Under the pieces are notes generated by a model. It was given only the letters and a program-made list of their open reading frames with translations, was not told where the DNA came from and ran no database searches. The position numbers and the translations under genes were made by a program. A DNA stretch of 64,000 nt from Serratia quinivorans (GTDB taxonomy: Bacteria; Pseudomonadota; Gammaproteobacteria; Enterobacterales; Enterobacteriaceae): positions 2,232,001 through 2,296,000 of the forward strand of contig UGYN01000002.1 of the NCBI GenBank assembly GCA_900457075.1. The letters are read 5' to 3'. This document shows positions 47,044 through 57,771 of the stretch, one piece after another (the stretch's first letter is position 1; every line of letters starts with the position of its first letter).

Positions 47044-48867
47044 GTGATCGAAAATTTGCGTAACATCGCCATTATTGCCCACGTTGACCATGGTAAGACC
47101 ACCCTGGTTGATAAGCTGCTGCAACAATCCGGTACTTTCGGAGAGCGTGTAGAAGCCACCGAACGCGTAATGGACTCCAACGATTTGGAGAAAGAGCGTG
47201 GGATTACCATCCTCGCTAAAAACACCGCCATTAATTGGAAAGACTACCGCATCAACATCGTGGATACCCCAGGACACGCCGACTTCGGCGGTGAGGTTGA
47301 GCGTGTGATGTCAATGGTTGACTCGGTGCTGCTGGTTGTGGATGCAATGGATGGCCCAATGCCGCAAACCCGCTTCGTGACCAAAAAAGCGTTTGCTAAT
47401 GGTCTGAAGCCGATCGTGGTAATCAACAAGGTTGACCGTCCGGGCGCACGTCCTGATTGGGTTGTTGATCAGGTCTTCGACCTGTTCGTTAACCTCGACG
47501 CGACCGACGAGCAGCTCGACTTCCCAATCATCTATGCTTCTGCACTGATGGGGATCGCGGGTACTGACCACAACGAGATGGCGGAAGACATGACCCCGCT
47601 GTATCAGGCGATCGTAGACCACGTGTCTGCACCGCAGGTTGAGCTCGAAGCACCGTTCCAGATGCAGATCTCTCAGCTGGACTACAACAACTACGTGGGC
47701 GTTATCGGCATCGGCCGTATCAAGCGTGGTAAGGTCAAGCCGAACCAGCAGATCACTATCATTGATAGCGAAGGCAAAACCCGTAACGGTAAAGTTGCCA
47801 AGGTTCTGACCCACATGGGTCTGGAGCGTATCGAAGCGCCTATCGCTGAAGCGGGTGACATCATCGCTATCACCGGTCTGGGCGAGCTGAACATCTCTGA
47901 CACCATCTGTGATGTGAACGCGGTTGAAGCGCTGCCGGCACTGTCTGTTGATGAACCGACGGTAACCATGTACTTCAACGTCAACACCTCTCCGTTCTGT
48001 GGTAAAGAAGGCAAGTACGTGACTTCACGTCAGATCCTCGACCGTCTGAACAAAGAGCTGGTGCACAACGTGGCACTGCGTGTTGAAGAAACCGAAGATG
48101 CTGATGCATTCCGCGTATCTGGCCGTGGTGAACTTCACCTGTCGGTTCTGATCGAAAACATGCGTCGTGAAGGTTTCGAGCTGGCGGTTTCCCGTCCTAA
48201 AGTTATCAACCGTAAAATCGATGGCCGCATGCAAGAGCCATTCGAAAACGTGACGCTGGATATCGAAGAACAGCACCAGGGTTCAGTCATGCAAGCCATG
48301 GGTGAGCGTAAAGGTGACGTTAAGGACATGATCCCAGACGGCAAAGGTCGTATTCGCCTGGATTACCTGATCCCTGCGCGTGGCCTGATCGGTTTCCGTA
48401 CTGAGTTCATGACCATGACTTCCGGTACCGGTCTGCTGTACTCCACCTTCAGCCACTACGATGACGTGCGCCAGGGTGAAATCGGCCAGCGCCAGAACGG
48501 CGTGCTGATCTCTAACGGCCAGGGCAAGGCAGTAGCATTCGCCCTGTTCGGTCTGCAAGATCGCGGCAAGCTGTTCCTGGGTCACGGTGCAGAAGTGTAT
48601 GAAGGCCAGATCATCGGTATTCACTCACGTTCTAACGACCTGACCGTGAACTGCCTGACCGGTAAGAAGCTGACCAACATGCGTGCTTCCGGTACTGACG
48701 AAGCGACTACCCTGGTTCCGGCTATCAAGATGTCCCTGGAGCAAGCTCTGGAATTCATCGATGATGACGAACTGGTAGAAGTTACGCCAACGTCCGTACG
48801 TATTCGTAAACGTCACCTGACTGAAAACGATCGTAAGCGTGCAAGCCGCGGTCCTAAAGAAGCTTAA
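47044..48867 (+). CDS. typA: Ribosome-associated translational GTPase TypA/BipA
   Basis: GTPase that binds ribosomes and is needed at low temperature and for 50S assembly. The 607 residues equal E. coli BipA. G-domain motifs [21 protein letters not shown] and NKVD are followed by EF-G-like domains and the TypA-specific C-terminal domain. The start is GTG at 47044 ([15 protein letters not shown]), after TGAGGC. Divergent from glnA. Confidence 0.98.
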   Translation: MIENLRNIAIIAHVDHGKTTLVDKLLQQSGTFGERVEATERVMDSNDLEKERGITILAKNTAINWKDYRINIVDTPGHADFGGEVERVMSMVDSVLLVVDAMDGPMPQTRFVTKKAFANGLKPIVVINKVDRPGARPDWVVDQVFDLFVNLDATDEQLDFPIIYASALMGIAGTDHNEMAEDMTPLYQAIVDHVSAPQVELEAPFQMQISQLDYNNYVGVIGIGRIKRGKVKPNQQITIIDSEGKTRNGKVAKVLTHMGLERIEAPIAEAGDIIAITGLGELNISDTICDVNAVEALPALSVDEPTVTMYFNVNTSPFCGKEGKYVTSRQILDRLNKELVHNVALRVEETEDADAFRVSGRGELHLSVLIENMRREGFELAVSRPKVINRKIDGRMQEPFENVTLDIEEQHQGSVMQAMGERKGDVKDMIPDGKGRIRLDYLIPARGLIGFRTEFMTMTSGTGLLYSTFSHYDDVRQGEIGQRQNGVLISNGQGKAVAFALFGLQDRGKLFLGHGAEVYEGQIIGIHSRSNDLTVNCLTGKKLTNMRASGTDEATTLVPAIKMSLEQALEFIDDDELVEVTPTSVRIRKRHLTENDRKRASRGPKEA

Positions 48868-48891
48868 TCGCTGATTTAGTCTGCAACACTT

Positions 48892-48919
48892 AGGGCGCGT
48901 CCAGCGCCCTGAGTTTTTT
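48892..48919 (+). terminator. typA terminator
   Basis: AGGGCGC / GCGCCCT stem with a GTCCA loop and a T6 run, 25 bases after the stop. Confidence 0.85.
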
Positions 48920-49031
48920 CCTCTGTCTTTTCCCATTTCTGCCGCGTGCTATACGCTTTTCCACCTGCTCTCTATTCAGCCTCTGTTTTTCCCGCTACAG
49001 TAAAATCTCACCGGCCCATCAGGAGAGGACT

Positions 49032-49622
49032 ATGCTGTATATCTTTGATTTAGGTAATGTGATCGTCGATATCGATTTCAAACGTGTACTGGGTGTATGG
49101 AGCAATTTAAGCGGTACGCCGCTGGCGGTCTTGTCCGAACGTTTCACCATGGGCGAATTGTTCCAACAGCATGAGCGCGGTGAAATCAGCGATGAAGATT
49201 TTGCCGGGCAACTCAGTGAAGAGATGGGCATCGCTCTGAGTTTCGAACAGTTCGCTACCGGTTGGCAGGCGGTGTTTGTCGCCCTGCGCCCGGAAGTGAT
49301 CGACATCATGAAACGCCTGCGTAGCGAAGGTCACCGTGTCGTGGTGCTGTCGAACACCAACCGCCTGCATTGCAACTACTGGCCGCAGCACTACCCGCAA
49401 GTGGCGGAAGCCGCCGATCATCTGTACCTGTCTCAGGACATCGGTATGCGCAAACCGGACGCCAACATCTATCAGCACGTTCTTAACGCAGAAAATACCC
49501 CGCCGGACCAGGCCGTGTTTTTTGATGATGTGGCGGCCAATGTAGCCGCGGCTGAAGCTCTGGGGATTAAAGGGGTGCACGTGACCGATCCTGACGTGGT
49601 GCCGGCTTATTTTGCCCAATGA
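49032..49622 (+). CDS. yihX: HAD-like phosphatase YihX (alpha-D-glucose-1-phosphatase)
   Basis: HAD-superfamily phosphatase; the E. coli enzyme releases glucose from glucose-1-phosphate. Motif I is FDLGNVIVDID, motif II SNTN, and motif IV FFDD; 196 residues (199 in E. coli). The start follows AGGAGAGG at ideal spacing. It precedes yihY by 49 bases. Confidence 0.94.
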   Translation: MLYIFDLGNVIVDIDFKRVLGVWSNLSGTPLAVLSERFTMGELFQQHERGEISDEDFAGQLSEEMGIALSFEQFATGWQAVFVALRPEVIDIMKRLRSEGHRVVVLSNTNRLHCNYWPQHYPQVAEAADHLYLSQDIGMRKPDANIYQHVLNAENTPPDQAVFFDDVAANVAAAEALGIKGVHVTDPDVVPAYFAQ

Positions 49623-49671
49623 CCGCAAAGGGTTAAGCTTAAGGCGTACAAACTGACATCAAGGAGTGGCT

Positions 49672-50562
49672 ATGTCATTTTTCCGCCGCAAGAAGCTGCC
49701 TTCTGCGATCAAACCCGGCGTCACCTTTGGGCGGCTGCTGATCAAACGCATCGACAGCGATGGCCTGACTATGCTGGCAGGCCATTTGGCTTACGTTTCC
49801 CTACTGTCGCTGGTGCCACTGGTGACCGTGGTGTTCGCACTGTTTGCCGCCTTCCCGATGTTCTCCGATATCAGTGTCCAACTGAAGAGCTTTATCTTCT
49901 CCAACTTCATGCCGGCCGCCGGCAACGTGATTCAAAGTTATCTGGAGCAGTTTGTCGCCAACTCCAACAAGATGACCGCCGTCGGCACTTGCGGGCTGAT
50001 TGTCACCGCGCTGTTGTTGATCTCCTCGGTGGACAGCGTGCTCAATACCATCTGGCGCAGCAAAAATAAGCGTCCAATCGTGTTTTCTTTCGCGGTGTAC
50101 TGGATGGTACTGACCCTGGGCCCGCTGTTGGTCGGTGCCAGCATGGCGATCAGCTCCTATCTGCTGTCGCTCAACTGGTTGGCGCAGAGCGGTGTCAACA
50201 GCCTGGTGGATCAGGTACTGCGTATATTTCCGCTGATCCTGTCATGGATATCCTTCTGGCTGCTGTATTGCATTGTTCCAACGGTGCGGGTGCCACCCAA
50301 GGATGCACTGATCGGTGCGCTGGTGGCCGGGGTGCTGTTTGAGCTGGGCAAGAAGGGTTTTGCCTTGTACATCACCATGTTCCCGTCTTACCAGCTGATT
50401 TACGGCGTGCTGGCGGTGATCCCCATTTTATTCCTCTGGGTCTACTGGAGCTGGTGTATCGTGTTACTCGGCGCGGAAATCACGGTGACCATTGGGGAAT
50501 ACCGCGACTACCGCCAACAGAAGGCGGAACAACAGGATCAGCCACCAGAAGGGCAGTTATGA
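49672..50562 (+). CDS. yihY: YihY/BrkB (UPF0761) family inner-membrane protein
   Basis: Predicted inner-membrane protein with about six membrane segments. The start at 49672 ([16 protein letters not shown]) after AAGGAG gives 296 residues (290 in E. coli). Once named ribonuclease BN, but that activity belongs to another gene; its role is uncertain. Its TGA overlaps the dtd ATG by four bases. Confidence 0.93.
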   Translation: MSFFRRKKLPSAIKPGVTFGRLLIKRIDSDGLTMLAGHLAYVSLLSLVPLVTVVFALFAAFPMFSDISVQLKSFIFSNFMPAAGNVIQSYLEQFVANSNKMTAVGTCGLIVTALLLISSVDSVLNTIWRSKNKRPIVFSFAVYWMVLTLGPLLVGASMAISSYLLSLNWLAQSGVNSLVDQVLRIFPLILSWISFWLLYCIVPTVRVPPKDALIGALVAGVLFELGKKGFALYITMFPSYQLIYGVLAVIPILFLWVYWSWCIVLLGAEITVTIGEYRDYRQQKAEQQDQPPEGQL

Positions 50563-50996
50563 TTGCGTTAATTCAACGGGTATTAAATGCCAGCGTCACG
50601 GTCGAAGGTCAGACAGTAGGCAACATCGGTCCAGGTTTGTTAGTGTTATTGGGCGTGGAACAGGACGATAACGAGCAGAAGGCCGTTCGCCTGTGTGAGC
50701 GTGTATTGGGATACCGCATCTTTGGCGATGAGAACGACAAGATGAATCTCAATGTCCAACAGGCAGGGGGCAGCCTGCTGGTGGTCTCGCAGTTCACGCT
50801 GGTGGCCGACACGCAAAAGGGGATGCGTCCGAGCTTCTCTCGCGGTGCGGTACCGCAGGAGGCCGACCGGTTGTACCAATATTTTGTTGGCCAGTGCCGT
50901 GAGCGCGGCATAGAAACCCAAACCGGTGAGTTTGCGGCCGATATGAAAGTTGCGCTGGTGAACGACGGGCCAGTGACGTTTTGGCTTCAAGTCTAA
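50559..50996 (+). CDS. dtd: D-aminoacyl-tRNA deacylase
   Basis: Hydrolyses D-amino acids wrongly attached to tRNA. The start at 50559 ([18 protein letters not shown]) gives 145 residues, the E. coli length. Both signature loops are present: [12 protein letters not shown] and the cis-Pro motif [10 protein letters not shown]. It overlaps yihY and is translationally coupled. Confidence 0.97.
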   Translation: MIALIQRVLNASVTVEGQTVGNIGPGLLVLLGVEQDDNEQKAVRLCERVLGYRIFGDENDKMNLNVQQAGGSLLVVSQFTLVADTQKGMRPSFSRGAVPQEADRLYQYFVGQCRERGIETQTGEFAADMKVALVNDGPVTFWLQV

Positions 50997-51019
50997 GTAT
51001 TCTGAGAGAGAAAGCGTCT

Positions 51020-51964
51020 ATGTATCACCTACGAGTACCGGTAACAGAACAAGAACTGAAGGATTATTACCAGTTCCGCTGGGAAATGCTGCGCAAGCCG
51101 CTGCACCAGCCGGTGGGGTCGGAAAAGGATGCCTATGACGCCATGGCGCATCACCAAATGGTGGTGGACGAGGGCGGGAAAATTGTCGCTATTGGGCGGC
51201 TGTATATCAATGCGGACAACGAGGCGGCGATTCGTTTTCTGGCGGTAGACCCGACGGTGCAGGACAAGGGCCTGGGTACGCTGGTGGCCATGACCCTGGA
51301 GTCCGTGGCACGCCAGGAAAGCGTAAAGCGGGTGGTGTGTAGCGCCCGTGAAGATGCGGTGGATTTCTTTGCCAAACTGGGCTTCGTCAATCAGGGTGAG
51401 ATCACCGCTCCGCAGACCACGCCGATTCGTCACTTCCTGATGATCAAACCCGTGGCGACGCTGGACGACATTCTGCATCGCCCCGACTGGTGCGGACAGC
51501 TGCAGCAGGCCTGGTACGATCATATCCCGCTCAGTGAGAAAATGGGTGTGCGTATCAGCCAATACACGGGTCAACGCTTTGTCACCACCATGCCGGAGAT
51601 CGGCAACCAGAACCCGCACCATACGCTGTTTGCCGGTAGCCTGTTTTCGCTGGCGACCTTGACCGCCTGGGGATTAATCTGGTTGTTGCTGCGTGAGCGC
51701 CATTTGGGCGGCACCATTATTCTGGCCGATGCGCATATCCGTTACAGCAAGCCGATCACCGGCCGACCGCGGGCAGTGGCGGATCTCAGTTCGTTGAGCG
51801 GTGATTTGGCGCGTCTGGCACGCGGCCGCCGTGCTCGAGTACAGGCGGAAGTCCACCTGTTCGGAGACGATGACAGAGGCGCGGTGTTTGAAGGGACTTA
51901 TATGGTGCTGCCCGCCGAGCCGGAAGTGCCCCTGGACCAGGGTGGTTGCGAGGCGATTGCCTGA
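51020..51964 (+). CDS. fabY: Bifunctional GNAT/hot-dog protein FabY (YiiD)
   Basis: Acetyl-ACP-linked initiation protein of fatty acid synthesis in some proteobacteria. The N-terminal half is a GNAT acetyltransferase ([19 protein letters not shown]), the C-terminal half a thioesterase-like hot-dog fold ([18 protein letters not shown]). From ATG 51020 ([17 protein letters not shown]) it has 314 residues; E. coli YiiD has an N-terminal extension, and a TTG at 50981 could mimic it, overlapping dtd. Confidence 0.93.
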   Translation: MYHLRVPVTEQELKDYYQFRWEMLRKPLHQPVGSEKDAYDAMAHHQMVVDEGGKIVAIGRLYINADNEAAIRFLAVDPTVQDKGLGTLVAMTLESVARQESVKRVVCSAREDAVDFFAKLGFVNQGEITAPQTTPIRHFLMIKPVATLDDILHRPDWCGQLQQAWYDHIPLSEKMGVRISQYTGQRFVTTMPEIGNQNPHHTLFAGSLFSLATLTAWGLIWLLLRERHLGGTIILADAHIRYSKPITGRPRAVADLSSLSGDLARLARGRRARVQAEVHLFGDDDRGAVFEGTYMVLPAEPEVPLDQGGCEAIA

Positions 51965-51978
51965 CGGCATTAGTAAAA

Positions 51979-52027
51979 GAGTTACCTGGTTTGTACGAGG
52001 CCGGTGGTTTCTACAAACAGGTAACTC
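51979..52027. terminator. Large inverted repeat between fabY and the subtilase gene
   Basis: GAGTTACCTG-G-TTTGTA pairs with TACAAACAGGTAACTC (one bulged G) around a 16-base centre. It lies exactly between two convergent genes. There is little T-run, so it may be a weak bidirectional terminator or a relic of an insertion junction. Confidence 0.5.
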
Positions 52028-52042
52028 TCGATGGGTTAGCGG

Positions 52043-53986
52043 TTAGCAGCCAGGGTGCATGTTAGCCGCGCCTTTTACGCGCCATACGCCCCATTCACCG
52101 GCAGCACCGGGCACATCGCCTCGGGTCCACCAACCGTTCTGCCACTCTTTGCCGTCATAGGCCACGCTACTGCAGAGCTTGTCATAGGCCTTGTTACTGT
52201 CCCAGGGCGCTGCCGATGAGGCATCAGCCAGCGTAAAGCTCAGCGTTTCCTGTTTAACCGTCTCCCCTTTCTCATTGCCGGCCTTATATCTTAATGAATA
52301 CTTACCCGCGGTAACGTCGGTCAGAGGGATATGCACGGTGACGCTGTCGTTTTCAATTTTCTGTTTAACAACGCCTTTTTTATTACCTTGTCGATCCGTG
52401 ACTTCAGCCTCCAGCGTCATGCTTCCTTCCGCCCGAACGCTAAAACTCAGGATTGAACGCCCTTGTTGGATGATTTCCGTCCGCAAATTAGAAATGGTCA
52501 GGTTTTCATTTACCGGGGTTTCGTCCAGCATTTTTTCCGCCGCCTTCATTAAATCAGGTTGGGTGCCAACCGGCTGATGGGTATCCACCAACGGGGTGCC
52601 GGTTTCGGTCAGTAGCTTACGCAGGTGCCTTGGTGTGAGTAACCTGCCGTATTGTTTCGCTATCCCCGACAGGCTGGCGGCAGCCCCGGCGATAATGGGA
52701 TTAGCCGCTGAAGTGCCTGAGTATGCTTGGGTATATTGCGCATTAGGTTCAGCCCATAGGTTGGCTTTATAGTCTACTGTGGTAGTGACAATGTCCCAGC
52801 AACCCCAGCTTGCGCTATCGATTCTGGAACCATAAGTGCTGAATATGGCCTTTTTGCCATCGTCCCCACAAACGGCTCCGGCAATAATGGCGCCAGAATC
52901 CCTGACGCTACGATCAAATCTCCCCTGGAAAACCGGGTGATCAAGATTTACGTTACCATTACCTGCGGCCATAATGACGTGAATGCCGCTGTCAGTAGCG
53001 GTCTTAATCGCATCAAACCAGGCCTGCTCAATTTCTACCGGCACAAAACAATTACCAGACCGGCATGTAGAAGCTGGAATAAGAGATGTTAATCTTTGCT
53101 GACCAACCTGGATTACATCCCCTGCTTTTAGTAAGTTTATTCCATCTACAAAATTAGAGACTTGCCAGGCTACATAGGCAAATTGAGCCTGATGGGCAAT
53201 GCCCAAGACGCCAAAGTCGTTGTCTTTTCCGGCCATAATACCCAGAGACATCGTATCGTGATAACGAGAGGCTGCAATATCTTCGCCGATTGAGAAAATG
53301 GCTCTTGGCAGGTCTATATGATCGTTATTCCAACGTCCGTTTTCGTTGGACATCACCGTTACCCCTTCACCTTTAGCGCCAGGATAATGCTTGTGTGCAT
53401 TTAACGCATTGACGCCCCCCAGAGCATAACCGGCTCGTGGTTCATCAGGCGCTTTAAGATAATCTTGCATATCGACAAAGGAGGGAACGTGACGGGTGTT
53501 GCGCTCGGGTAATGAAGGTTTATTATCGTCTAATGAGAAATGGCGAAGCTCTCCAGATGCGCTGACGTATTCATCCATGGATGCTGGTTTGGCTGCAGGA
53601 TAAATAACATCGATATCTTTATCATTTTCAAACATTCTGACGATATTGTTTATGTATTCGACATCGTTGGATTTTTCGTCAGGAATTTTCACCACAAAAT
53701 ACTTGTTTAAGCCATTAGCATTGCCGGCACGGCCAATCAGTGAGCTGCGTTGGGTCTCCTTAAACAGCTTTTCAAACCTCATCTCAATCCCGTCACTGCC
53801 GTACAGCGACAGGCTTTGCCCGCCATTCCTGCTTTGTATGCCTTCGCCTATATCCTTCAGACCCTGGTCACTTAATTTAATCACGACTGACGAGTAATCG
53901 ATGTTTTCGCCGGCATAAAAGTCCGCCTTGGCCATGCCATTAACTGAATAGATAGCAAGTAGGGTAAGAAGTAATGACTTTCTCAT
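52043..53986 (-). CDS. Secreted S8-family (subtilisin-like) peptidase with C-terminal chitin-binding-like module
   Basis: The 647 residues start with a signal peptide (MRKSLLLTLLAIYSVNGMAKA), then an N-terminal region of unknown fold (about 25-180). In the subtilase domain (about 185-480) the catalytic His is in RYHDTMSLG (His243), the oxyanion Asn in IMAAGNGNVNLD (Asn343) and the Ser in YSGTSAANP (Ser426). The usual Asp motif is VMSNENGRWN, with Ser213 or Glu215 where Asp is expected. After a beta-rich linker, residues 595-640 (WDSNKAYDK...WWTRGDVPG) resemble a CBM5/12 chitin-binding module. It has no counterpart at this place in E. coli and AT-rich DNA upstream, suggesting acquisition. Substrate unknown; activity should not be assumed. 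Confidence 0.85.
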   Translation of the reverse strand: MRKSLLLTLLAIYSVNGMAKADFYAGENIDYSSVVIKLSDQGLKDIGEGIQSRNGGQSLSLYGSDGIEMRFEKLFKETQRSSLIGRAGNANGLNKYFVVKIPDEKSNDVEYINNIVRMFENDKDIDVIYPAAKPASMDEYVSASGELRHFSLDDNKPSLPERNTRHVPSFVDMQDYLKAPDEPRAGYALGGVNALNAHKHYPGAKGEGVTVMSNENGRWNNDHIDLPRAIFSIGEDIAASRYHDTMSLGIMAGKDNDFGVLGIAHQAQFAYVAWQVSNFVDGINLLKAGDVIQVGQQRLTSLIPASTCRSGNCFVPVEIEQAWFDAIKTATDSGIHVIMAAGNGNVNLDHPVFQGRFDRSVRDSGAIIAGAVCGDDGKKAIFSTYGSRIDSASWGCWDIVTTTVDYKANLWAEPNAQYTQAYSGTSAANPIIAGAAASLSGIAKQYGRLLTPRHLRKLLTETGTPLVDTHQPVGTQPDLMKAAEKMLDETPVNENLTISNLRTEIIQQGRSILSFSVRAEGSMTLEAEVTDRQGNKKGVVKQKIENDSVTVHIPLTDVTAGKYSLRYKAGNEKGETVKQETLSFTLADASSAAPWDSNKAYDKLCSSVAYDGKEWQNGWWTRGDVPGAAGEWGVWRVKGAANMHPGC

Positions 53987-54336
53987 AATAGCCTCTAATT
54001 TTTTCTTTATATAAGAACTCAGGCAGGGGTATATTTATAAATAATGAAAATTAAATAGATTGTCCCCTGACGGCTAGAAATTTAAAAGGAGACAAATATA
54101 TACGTTAATTTTTATATTGCTTTTATTAAGAAATATAAAAATTCATGTTTTTTATTATTAATATGGAAATTATATCAATGGTAAGTAGGGCGTCATAATG
54201 CCACTGACATTATCTCTGTGCTGTTAATATGGGTTATTTTAAGGTGAGTAAGGGTATTTAAGATGGGGTTTTCAGCTTATATCGGTTATTGGGCGGCACA
54301 CCACGCTAAATCACGCGGGTAGGCCGCCCCTTTCTA
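53987..54336. other. Very AT-rich gap upstream of the subtilase gene
   Basis: About 350 bases, strongly AT-rich at 54000-54180, unlike the GC-rich neighbours. It must hold the subtilase promoter on the minus strand, but several A/T hexamers fit and none is clearly best. No gene is seen. Such DNA is a typical H-NS target (inference). Confidence 0.55.
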
Positions 54337-55998
54337 TCAAGGCAGTTGTTGTTCCAGCGTTTGCCCGCTTTTGCTGGTGGCCTGTAACCGGCCCTGCAAT
54401 GAAGCCTTAAACGGCCCATCGCTGCTTAGCAAGCCTTTCAACTGTAATTGCAGGTTGCCGTCGCCTTCCAGTGGTACCTGCTGCCATCCCCATTGTTGCA
54501 GGGTGTTCACCGGTACCGAGCGCCCGTTCAGCGACAGCGTAAAGGGTTTACCCGGCAGTTGCTCAATGGTGGCTTTGGCTTCCAGCAATCCCTGCGGCAT
54601 AAAGGCACTGAGATCGGTGACGTTGATCTGCCCGTCATTGGCGTTCAGCGCCAACGATGGGCGGCGAACGTCTATCTTGTTGAAGGTGGCTTCGCTGCCA
54701 TTGAGGTTCAGCGTACCGGACCAGATGCCCCATTGGTGGTCGCGTGCCAGCAGCAGGTTACTGCCGTAGCCGTCCAGCGCGGTTACCTGGAACGGGAAGG
54801 CCGGATTGATATCGATGATCAGGTTGCGGTTGGTGGTCAGCTTGTTGACGTATACCTCCGCCAACCAGTGTGGCAACGTTTGTAGCCACAGCCCGCGCCA
54901 GTTGCTCGGCAAGGTGTATTCCAACGCGGCGACCGCCACCTCATCGAGTTGCAGTCGGTTATTGGCGCGCAGCCAGTTGCCGGAAGTGCGCAACAGCCCG
55001 CCTTCCCAGCGGGTGGTGAACTGTTGAATGGCAATGCCGGCCGGCGAGAGGCGCATATTCATGATTGGATCAATCAGGTGGAAGCCGCCGTTGATCAAAT
55101 CGCTGGCGTTGAAGTTCAGCGAACCGTCCGGACTGCTCCAGTCGCCCTGCTGGAAGGTGACGTTTTGCAGCGACAGATCGAGATCGTTGAATGCCCACTC
55201 TTTGCCTTCCAGCCGCGCATCGATCAGATCAAAACGTTTGAGTGTGATCGGCGGCAGGGCAGTAAAGCGCTGCCAGAACTGTTCCAGCGTCAGTGGTGTC
55301 TGCATACGTACGCCACTCAGCCGCAGGCGTTCTACCTGCCAACTGCCATTGGCGGCGCGGGTGGCTACGCCAGTCAAATCACCTTGCGCCAGGTCGGCGC
55401 CGAAGTTGCTGAGCAGCAACTGGTGTTGTTTGAGTTCGCCCTGCACCAATACCTGAGAGGCGGGGATGCCGTTCAGCGTCATGGAACCGGCGCTGAACTG
55501 GAATTGATGGTTCTCACCCAAGGGATGACCGGCTTTCGGTTGCCATGGCGTAATACCGGCATTGACCCGTTGCGCATTGAGCTGCCAGGTTTCATCGTTG
55601 GCTTGCAGTGCCATATTGCTCAGTTGCAGCACATCGGCCTGAATCGGCAATACAGCATTTTGCTGAGGTAGCTTAAGCGTACCGTCGCGTAGCGTTACGC
55701 TATGGAAATAACGCGGCTCGGTAAGTTGGCGCAGGCTGAGGCCTAAATCCAGTCGCTTGGCGACCAGCGAGGGTGGCTGATTCTTTGTCGCTAATTGAAC
55801 GTCTTCCAGGCTGATTTGACCTGGTTGGTCCCACGAGTGCGAGATCTTCGCTACCGACAGGCGATATTCACTGTTATCGCTGATCCAGCGGCTCAAGTAG
55901 CCCGCGGCCCAACGGGTTTGCCCAATGACGTACAACAGCGCAATGGCAAGCACTACCAGCAGCAGCAACGTCAGCAACAGTTTCCCGATAAATTTCAT
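54337..55998 (-). CDS. yicH: AsmA-family inner-membrane-anchored protein YicH
   Basis: The 553 residues (569 in E. coli) have one N-terminal membrane helix (LLLTLLLLVVLAIALLYVIG) and a long periplasmic part of repeating beta strands typical of AsmA-like proteins, which are implicated in phospholipid transport across the periplasm. The precise role of YicH is unknown. It is upstream of the subtilase gene in the same direction but separated by the AT-rich gap. Confidence 0.9.
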   Translation of the reverse strand: MKFIGKLLLTLLLLVVLAIALLYVIGQTRWAAGYLSRWISDNSEYRLSVAKISHSWDQPGQISLEDVQLATKNQPPSLVAKRLDLGLSLRQLTEPRYFHSVTLRDGTLKLPQQNAVLPIQADVLQLSNMALQANDETWQLNAQRVNAGITPWQPKAGHPLGENHQFQFSAGSMTLNGIPASQVLVQGELKQHQLLLSNFGADLAQGDLTGVATRAANGSWQVERLRLSGVRMQTPLTLEQFWQRFTALPPITLKRFDLIDARLEGKEWAFNDLDLSLQNVTFQQGDWSSPDGSLNFNASDLINGGFHLIDPIMNMRLSPAGIAIQQFTTRWEGGLLRTSGNWLRANNRLQLDEVAVAALEYTLPSNWRGLWLQTLPHWLAEVYVNKLTTNRNLIIDINPAFPFQVTALDGYGSNLLLARDHQWGIWSGTLNLNGSEATFNKIDVRRPSLALNANDGQINVTDLSAFMPQGLLEAKATIEQLPGKPFTLSLNGRSVPVNTLQQWGWQQVPLEGDGNLQLQLKGLLSSDGPFKASLQGRLQATSKSGQTLEQQLP

Positions 55999-56083
55999 CG
56001 TCTACATCCGCGTCGGTCAAAAAAGATACCCTGTTTATGCCGCAATTGGCCGGGCATCTCAAGTGCAATGGTCTGATAGGCAA

Positions 56084-56110
56084 TAAAAAAACGGCCGCGA
56101 GCGGCCGCTT
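56084..56110 (-). terminator. xanP terminator
   Basis: GC-rich self-complementary CGGCCGC/GCGGCCG element followed on the minus strand by seven T, 19 bases after the xanP stop. Confidence 0.75.
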
Positions 56111-56128
56111 GATCGTCAGCGTGGCCGA

Positions 56129-57529
56129 TTATGGCTTTTCGTGTTCGTGTGGGAACACCAGATTCAACACGATAGCGGTGATGCCACCGGCAGCAATGCC
56201 GGAGGAAAGCAGGGTTTTCAGCCAGTCCGGCGCGAACTGCAGGATCAGCGGCTGCTGGGAAACGCCCATCCCCACCGCCAGAGACAGCGCCATGATCATG
56301 ATTGCGCGGCGATTCAGTCGTTCGCGAGACACGATACGCACGCCAGATGCGGCGATGGTGCCGAACATCACCAGGGTTGCACCGCCCAGGACCGGCTCGG
56401 GAATATGTTGCACGAAACCGGCCACCGCCGGGAACAGCCCCAGTACGATCAGCATCAGTGCCACCACGAAACCGACATAGCGGCTGGCGACGCCGGTCAG
56501 TTGGATCACGCCATTGTTCTGACCAAAGCAGGAGTTGGGGAAGGTGTTGAATACTGCCGACAACATCGAGTTCAGGCCGTTAGCCAACACGCCGCCCTTC
56601 AGGCGCTTCATATACAGCGGACCGCTGACCGGCTGTTCCGACACGTCTGAGGTGGCGGTGATATCGCCGATGGTTTCCAGTGAGGTGACCATAAAGATCA
56701 ACATCAGAGGTAACAGCAGGTTCCAGTCAAAGCCCAGACCGTAATAGAGCGGCGTTGGGATGACTATGGCTGCCGTCTCGAGAGCCGGTTGGCTTTGCGG
56801 CAACATATCCATGGCCCAGGCCAGCAGATAGCCGACCGCCATGGCAATCACCAGTGAGGCAACGCGCAGGTAGGGGTTGCGCTGACGGTTAAGCAGAATG
56901 ATAACCAATAATACCGCACCGGCCAGCAGCAGGTTTTTAGGGGCGCCGAAGCTACCCCCGTTCATCGCGGCATAACCGCCGCCGATGGAGGTCAGCCCGA
57001 CCTGGATCAACGATAAACCGATAATCATCACCACAATGCCGGAGACCAGCGGGGTGATAATACGGCGTGCCAGGTGAAGGACGCGCGACAACAGGATTTC
57101 GGTGCAGGAGGCGACCATTAGCGTGCCAAATAGCGCTGCCATCATGGTGGGAACATCGGCACCGCCGTTTTTCAGCGCCAGACCGCCCATAATCAGCGGC
57201 GAGACAAAGTTAAAGCTGGTGCCCTGAATGGACAGCAGGCCAGAACCGACCGGTCCCCAGGTTTTAATTTGCAGGATCGAGGCCAGACCGGAGGCAAACA
57301 GCGACATGCTGATAATGTGCTGAGTATCTTGTGCCGGTAACCCTAACGCCTGACAAATCAACAGCGCCGGGGTGATCACCGCAACAAACATTGCCAACAG
57401 GTGCTGACCGGCGGCAAACAGCGTTTGCGGCAGAGGTGGGCGGTCTTCCAGGCGATAAATCAGCTCGCTGTTAGGGGGTGTGGCAGTGGTTTTTTGCGCG
57501 GCATCGAGCTCGGCGGATGGCAGGGTCAT
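56129..57529 (-). CDS. xanP: Xanthine permease XanP (NCS2 family)
   Basis: Proton-xanthine symporter. The start at 57529 ([18 protein letters not shown]) gives 466 residues (463 in E. coli); the in-frame ATG at 57589 adds a Cys-rich stretch without counterpart. From [20 protein letters not shown] on, the sequence is very close to E. coli XanP, including the NCS2 signature region [15 protein letters not shown] and about 14 membrane segments. Divergent from gltS. Confidence 0.95.
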   Translation of the reverse strand: MTLPSAELDAAQKTTATPPNSELIYRLEDRPPLPQTLFAAGQHLLAMFVAVITPALLICQALGLPAQDTQHIISMSLFASGLASILQIKTWGPVGSGLLSIQGTSFNFVSPLIMGGLALKNGGADVPTMMAALFGTLMVASCTEILLSRVLHLARRIITPLVSGIVVMIIGLSLIQVGLTSIGGGYAAMNGGSFGAPKNLLLAGAVLLVIILLNRQRNPYLRVASLVIAMAVGYLLAWAMDMLPQSQPALETAAIVIPTPLYYGLGFDWNLLLPLMLIFMVTSLETIGDITATSDVSEQPVSGPLYMKRLKGGVLANGLNSMLSAVFNTFPNSCFGQNNGVIQLTGVASRYVGFVVALMLIVLGLFPAVAGFVQHIPEPVLGGATLVMFGTIAASGVRIVSRERLNRRAIMIMALSLAVGMGVSQQPLILQFAPDWLKTLLSSGIAAGGITAIVLNLVFPHEHEKP

Positions 57530-57771
57530 GGTGTGGCATTTCCAGAAACGGCAAAGCAGGCATTTTAATGATTTGACCCACAAAAGCAAACGGTTGCGCG
57601 TTAAAGTTATGTTAGCTTTATCGCCGGTTATGTCGCATTTTCATTCATTTTTTCTTGTGTTATCAGCGTTTTTTACTTCTAATCCCGCACTCATCAAGTT
57701 TTAAAAACTAAGCGGTTTTCTATAACTTATTATTTCTTAATTGGATCTTTCCCCTTACATGGAGTACCTGG

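Noticed and set aside
54290..54328. GGGCGGC / GCCGCCC inverted repeat near the 3' end of yicH
   Set aside because: Arms are short and the loop is long (about 24 bases) with no T-run; not convincing as a terminator.
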